From an uncultured Colwellia sp. (lineage in GTDB: Bacteria; Pseudomonadota; Gammaproteobacteria; Enterobacterales; Alteromonadaceae): a DNA stretch of 64,000 nucleotides. This document shows, piece by piece, positions 57,985 to 64,000 of the stretch. A program made the position numbers and the translations under genes. Each line of letters begins with the position of its first letter. Position 1 is the first letter of the stretch. The DNA lies in assembly GCA_913062815.1 (NCBI GenBank), contig CAJXWZ010000002.1:1-64000 (forward strand), given 5' to 3'. The notes below the pieces were generated by a model, which searched no databases, had not been told where the DNA came from, and saw only the letters and a list, made by a program, of their open reading frames with translations.

Positions 57985-58475
57985 ACTTGGTGAATATAGT
58001 CAATTAATACCTTACTGCCTATTTTGACCTCAACATCATCTTGCGGATATTTTTCTAGTAGAGAATACCCCATAGGTGACTGTGGGGTAATCACCGTTAT
58101 TTTTTCGTTCGCTAATTCACACCGAAAGCCACCGGCGCAAGGACCAATAAAAAACCAGTGTTTTTGCTGATTATCTTGATAAAGCTGAACTAAGGCAGTG
58201 AGTGCGATGGCTTTACTATCATCAAAATTTACTAAAACTAAAGTTCGATAATTGTTAATGGCTGCTTGTAGCTCTTGCACTCTTCTGGATTGCCCTTCAG
58301 CTAAGTAACTGGCCTCAATGGCTAAAGTATCATATTGCGTTTCAGCAACACTTTGATCGTCAACGGCAGCGGCATGTGCTTCATTTGCTGCGTTAATTGC
58401 TTGGTTTAGCTCTTGTTCGAGTTCGTTAATTATTAATGTAATTAACTTTCTTTTATCTATTTTACTTAGTGACAT
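57978..58475 (-). CDS. GreA/GreB-like transcription factor
   Basis: A 165-residue protein of the Gre fold. An N-terminal helical hairpin (about 8-80) is followed by a FKBP-like C-terminal domain with ITVITPQSPMGYSLLEKYPQDDVEV, short form TPQSPMGYSLL, the standard Gre ending. In GreA the hairpin tip carries an acidic pair that cuts backtracked RNA; here acidic residues (AVDDQSVAETQYD) sit near the tip, but the alignment is uncertain. It differs enough from GreA and GreB to be a distinct RNA-polymerase secondary-channel factor. It is monocistronic and divergent from fadH. Confidence 0.75.
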   Translation of the reverse strand: MSLSKIDKRKLITLIINELEQELNQAINAANEAHAAAVDDQSVAETQYDTLAIEASYLAEGQSRRVQELQAAINNYRTLVLVNFDDSKAIALTALVQLYQDNQQKHWFFIGPCAGGFRCELANEKITVITPQSPMGYSLLEKYPQDDVEVKIGSKVLIDYIHQVQ

Positions 58476-58589
58476 CTGCTGTTAACTGTTTATTCCGCTT
58501 GGAAATTATTCTACTACTATTATTGTTAGAGCGATAAGGATTTTTTATTTAATCTGACAGGTGTCAAAATTAACTTGTAATGCATCTAA

Positions 58590-60701
<2,112 letters not shown>

Positions 60702-60713
60702 ACAATAAATAAT

Positions 60714-60754
60714 GTATAGACTGGGAAGTTTTCATTGTTATTCTTGGTCTATAC
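60714..60754 (+). terminator. Hairpin downstream of fadH
   Basis: GTATAGAC (60714-60721) pairs with GTCTATAC (60747-60754), extended to 14 bp with three G-U pairs. It lies 12 bases past the fadH stop. There is no good T-run, so its strength as a terminator is uncertain. Confidence 0.5.
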
Positions 60755-60811
60755 TATTTCATGTGTTCTTCCGTTCAGATGAAAACTCTTCAAAAGGGAA
60801 TAATAACAACA

Positions 60812-62758
60812 ATGAATTTTCTATTTACTCCTGCTATTGCTGTGTTAAATAAACTGGCATTTAAAGCTAAATTTTCTGTATTAGCGTTGATCTTTTTTAT
60901 TCCTATTATTGCTAGTGCGTGGTGGATTGTTGCTTCGCAGTGGCAACGTATAAATCAAAATGATCTGGAAATAGAAGGCCTAACGTTAATTCAAGCGGCC
61001 GTCATGCTAGAGCAATCATTACATGATGAAAAAGACTTGACTAGTGAAGCCTCAAAACTACATAAGCACGTTTTAAGCACTACGCAGGCTGATGAATTAA
61101 GACCAGCCAGCCAAAAAATAATTCAGCAAATTCAATCAACAGACGACTCATCTACTCATTATCAGCAAAGTGCACTTGTGTACGAACAAACACTTGCCTT
61201 TAGAGAAAGTGCAGCCGCTTATAGCGGTTTAAGCCGCGATAGCAATGCTAGTGCGTTCTACTTGGCGGCAATGGTAGTGAATGGCTTACCTGCGATAACG
61301 GAATACCTTGCCAGAACAGGTAACTTAACGACGAGTATTATCAACAATGGTGGTTTTAGTTCAGAAAGCTATACCTTACTGGTGGCACTTGATAAACGTT
61401 TAGATGAGCTACAAATGCAATTGAGTAAAGCCAATGCCCAGTTAGTTCGGGTAGATAATGATTTAACAACAGTATATAAAAAGAGTGTTAACGATTTTTT
61501 AGCGAGCATTGATCAATATCAATCTTCATTGCGGGCAAATGTTATTGACCCAGATAATATTCAATGGCAAGCACAGCAAGCCAGCAGTGCTATTGCCACG
61601 TCAGCGCAATTGGCTAAAACATTGTTCAATCAAAGTGCACAACGCTTAGCGGATAAACTAGCAGCGAGTCGCTCAGCTAGCTTTTGGTCGTTAATCTTAT
61701 TGGCGACCGTGTTAATTGCTGCCGCAGTCTTTACCGCATTTTTGTTAGCAGTAATTTATTTATCGATAAAACATAATGTTGAAGCGATTAATAAAGCAAC
61801 TTCTCGCCTCGCGCAAGGCGACTTTACCCAAGATATTATTTCCAAGTCTAAAGATGAATTAGGCGACGTAGCTAATAAATTTAACCAAATGCAAGGTAAA
61901 GTTCATCAGCTGTTGGCACAATTTAATCAAGATGTTAAACAATTGGAGTTGTCAGCAAACAATATAAATCAGTTATCTAGCACCATGGCGGATAACCTAG
62001 CAAGCCAGCAAGAGAATACCCACAATGTGGTGAATGCAATTCATCAAGTAAGTGACTCTGTAAGTGTTATTACGCAGAGTACTGCTAGTGCTCATGCCAT
62101 TACTAAACAAGCGAGTGCAAATGTTTCACAAGGGCAAGATATTATTAGTGAAACCACAATCGTTATTAATGGAATATCGCAAGAGGTAAATGAATCGGCT
62201 ACGGTTATCAATGAATTAGCTGGATTTAGTAATGATATAGGGCAGTTTGTTAACGTCATAAGAGAGATAGCAGATCAAACAAATTTACTGGCACTAAATG
62301 CCGCCATTGAAGCCGCTAGAGCCGGTGAACAAGGTCGAGGCTTTGCCGTGGTCGCTGATGAAGTAAGAACCTTAGCCAGTAGAACGCAAGATTCTACCGG
62401 CGAAATTCAGCGTATTATAGAACAATTACAACATGGCGCCGAAAAGTCAGTTGAAGTGATGAATCAAGGTGTGGTGCATGCTGAAAATGGTGTCGAAAAA
62501 ACACAGCAAGTTGCCTCCACTTTCCTTGAAGTGACGCAAAATGTTGAAGAAATTGTCAAAGGTGCAGAACAAGTATCATGTGCTGTAGAGCAGCAGAGCC
62601 AAATGGTCGCTAACATTGAAAATCATACCACAAGTATTGCTAATGGCGCTGATGAAGTGTTGCAAGGAGCGCAAGATGCCGCTCAAGCAGGTAAAGATTT
62701 ACTACAACTTGCGGATAACTTGTCGCAACAATTAGCAAAATTTACTTTAGAAAAATAA
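60812..62758 (+). CDS. Methyl-accepting chemotaxis protein
   Basis: A 648-residue transducer. TM1 (about 20-42) and TM2 (about 294-325) enclose a helical periplasmic sensor of roughly 250 residues. HAMP and a cytoplasmic coiled coil follow, with the conserved hairpin tip built on [20 protein letters not shown] and [10 protein letters not shown] take ATG 60812 with AGGGA 12 bases upstream; ATG 60779 is possible. The ligand is unknown, and no che genes are nearby. It appears monocistronic. Confidence 0.93.
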   Translation: MNFLFTPAIAVLNKLAFKAKFSVLALIFFIPIIASAWWIVASQWQRINQNDLEIEGLTLIQAAVMLEQSLHDEKDLTSEASKLHKHVLSTTQADELRPASQKIIQQIQSTDDSSTHYQQSALVYEQTLAFRESAAAYSGLSRDSNASAFYLAAMVVNGLPAITEYLARTGNLTTSIINNGGFSSESYTLLVALDKRLDELQMQLSKANAQLVRVDNDLTTVYKKSVNDFLASIDQYQSSLRANVIDPDNIQWQAQQASSAIATSAQLAKTLFNQSAQRLADKLAASRSASFWSLILLATVLIAAAVFTAFLLAVIYLSIKHNVEAINKATSRLAQGDFTQDIISKSKDELGDVANKFNQMQGKVHQLLAQFNQDVKQLELSANNINQLSSTMADNLASQQENTHNVVNAIHQVSDSVSVITQSTASAHAITKQASANVSQGQDIISETTIVINGISQEVNESATVINELAGFSNDIGQFVNVIREIADQTNLLALNAAIEAARAGEQGRGFAVVADEVRTLASRTQDSTGEIQRIIEQLQHGAEKSVEVMNQGVVHAENGVEKTQQVASTFLEVTQNVEEIVKGAEQVSCAVEQQSQMVANIENHTTSIANGADEVLQGAQDAAQAGKDLLQLADNLSQQLAKFTLEK

Positions 62759-62820
62759 AAACTGACGTATACTGCTGCAAACGTATTTATTGTTAAGATT
62801 TTTACCCTTTGACTTTTGAA

Positions 62821-64000
62821 ATGAAAAATTTAGTGATTAGCAATGCAGACATTGAAGTATTCTTTACTCCTGCGCAATATAAGCAACAATTATTGTCGTT
62901 AATTGCTAATGCTCGCCAGCGTATTTATCTCACCGCACTTTATGTGCAAGATGATGATGCTGGTAGAGAAATTTTGCATGCACTTTATCAAGCTAAAGCT
63001 AAAACTCCGGCACTAGATATTAAGGTTTTTGTTGATTTTCATCGTGGCCAACGGGGATTAATTGGTGAAAAAGAAAGTTTAGGTAATCGCGCTTTATATC
63101 TAGCATTAGCGCAACAGTATCAACAAAAAATAGCCATTTACGGTATTGGTGTTAAGCGCAAAGAATTGTTTGGCGTATTGCACTTAAAAGGCATGGTATT
63201 TGACGATGTACTTTTTTATACGGGCGCAAGCATTAATGATATTTATATGCAGCAAGGTAGTAGGTACCGCTTAGATAGATATTATCAAATCAATAACTCG
63301 GTGCTTACCAGTAGTTTTTGTCATTACTTAACCAATACTTTTGTGAAATCACAATTAGCTCCACTGCTCAATGAAGTTGAATTACCCAGTCCTGTTCAAC
63401 AAAAGCGAAACATCATAGCGTTAAAATCGTTACTGAAAAAAACGCAATATCAAATATTTGCACCAAGTAATGAGCAAAAATCAACGGTCATTGACAAGCC
63501 AATATCTATAATACCGTTAATTGGCTATGGCCGTCGTAAAAATAACTTAAATAAAGTGATTCGGAAAACCATAAGAAGTAGCCAGCAAAAATTAACGGTG
63601 TTTACCCCATATTTCAATTTACCACCTGTGCTAGCCCGTGATGTGGTTAATGCTTTGAAACGTGGTGTTCATATTACCTTGGTGGTTGGTGATAAAACGG
63701 CAAATGACTTTTATATTGCGGATGAGAGTGCTTTTAGTACTATTGGTATAGTGCCTTACATCTATGAAATGTTGCTAAAACGCTTTGTTAAACGTTATCA
63801 AAACTTTATCGACAAAGGCTTGTTAAATATACATTTGTGGCAACATGAAAATAATAGTTTTCACCTAAAAGGTATCATTAGTGATGACCGCTATCATTTA
63901 TTGACTGGCAGTAATTTAAATCCAAGAGCGTGGGCACTAGATTTAGAGAACGGTATGTTGCTAGATGATCCTTCAGAAGAGTTGATGGTAAAAGTTGCTC
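62821..64000 (+). CDS. pssA: CDP-diacylglycerol--serine O-phosphatidyltransferase (5' part, truncated by window end)
   Basis: PssA of the phospholipase-D superfamily makes phosphatidylserine, the precursor of phosphatidylethanolamine. The first 393 residues are in the window, out of about 450 in E. coli. Two HKD motifs are seen: HLKGMVFDD and HLKGIISDD followed by TGSNLNPRAW. The frame is open through the last base. It follows the chemotaxis gene by 62 bases without a visible terminator and has a weak ribosome site. Confidence 0.94.
   Translation, partial: MKNLVISNADIEVFFTPAQYKQQLLSLIANARQRIYLTALYVQDDDAGREILHALYQAKAKTPALDIKVFVDFHRGQRGLIGEKESLGNRALYLALAQQYQQKIAIYGIGVKRKELFGVLHLKGMVFDDVLFYTGASINDIYMQQGSRYRLDRYYQINNSVLTSSFCHYLTNTFVKSQLAPLLNEVELPSPVQQKRNIIALKSLLKKTQYQIFAPSNEQKSTVIDKPISIIPLIGYGRRKNNLNKVIRKTIRSSQQKLTVFTPYFNLPPVLARDVVNALKRGVHITLVVGDKTANDFYIADESAFSTIGIVPYIYEMLLKRFVKRYQNFIDKGLLNIHLWQHENNSFHLKGIISDDRYHLLTGSNLNPRAWALDLENGMLLDDPSEELMVKVA

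Overview
The window looks like a chromosomal segment of an AT-rich marine gammaproteobacterium of the order Alteromonadales, probably Colwelliaceae (Colwellia/Thalassotalea-like). The grounds are the low GC content, a yihY-dtd-yiiD order shared with enterobacteria, a laminarin-type polysaccharide locus with a large TonB-dependent receptor, and many signalling proteins. The genus is inferred from gene content; no database search was run. No rRNA, tRNA, CRISPR array, transposase or integrase was seen. The window opens inside tuf and closes inside pssA.

Layout. 1-1988: end of tuf, epmA, and a MerC-family membrane protein behind a possible Zur box. 2057-6853 (minus strand): the nitrogen module glnA, a DUF4124 protein, ntrB and ntrC, with a sigma-54 promoter and an NtrC site before glnA and a second NtrC site before ntrB. 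7256-9073: typA. 9311-15545: a small ORF, a TM2-like protein, yihY-dtd, a SpeE-like methyltransferase-fold protein, yiiD, an NTF2-like secreted protein, a YeeZ-like protein, a small membrane protein and dusC. 15542-18078: a membrane-bound XRE regulator and a MipA/OmpV-DUF3019 pair. 18221-23736: the histidine utilization genes hutC-hutU-hutH diverging from hutI, with two HutC operators in the shared gap. 23830-28198: a three-gene operon of cupredoxin-like protein, periplasmic-sensing GGDEF/EAL protein and outer-membrane porin-like protein.

28213-41733: GDPD, rluF, an orphan histidine kinase, a split membrane spermidine-synthase-like pair, a GNAT with uvrA, a DASS anion symporter, a YajR-like MFS transporter, and a LytS/LytTR two-component system. 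41994-52539: a beta-1,3-glucan (laminarin) utilization locus of GH16 lipoprotein with four tandem accessory modules, TonB-dependent receptor, FHS sugar permease and GH3 lipoprotein, ending in a frameshifted remnant of glucokinase. 52547-57755 (minus strand): a translationally coupled signalling operon of a hybrid histidine kinase with a periplasmic CxxCH motif, a receiver-PP2C phosphatase and a receiver-diguanylate cyclase. 57978-64000: a Gre-like protein, fadH behind a FadR-like site, a methyl-accepting chemotaxis protein, and the 5' part of pssA.

How it fits together. The glucan locus would capture laminarin fragments (TBDR), cut them at the cell surface or in the periplasm (GH16, GH3) and import glucose (FHS permease). 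The kinase for that glucose has decayed here and must be supplied elsewhere. The hut genes convert histidine to formiminoglutamate; no hutG is present in the window. The least-described units are the cupredoxin/GGDEF-EAL/porin operon, the GH16 repeat module, and the heme-motif kinase with PP2C and diguanylate cyclase outputs.
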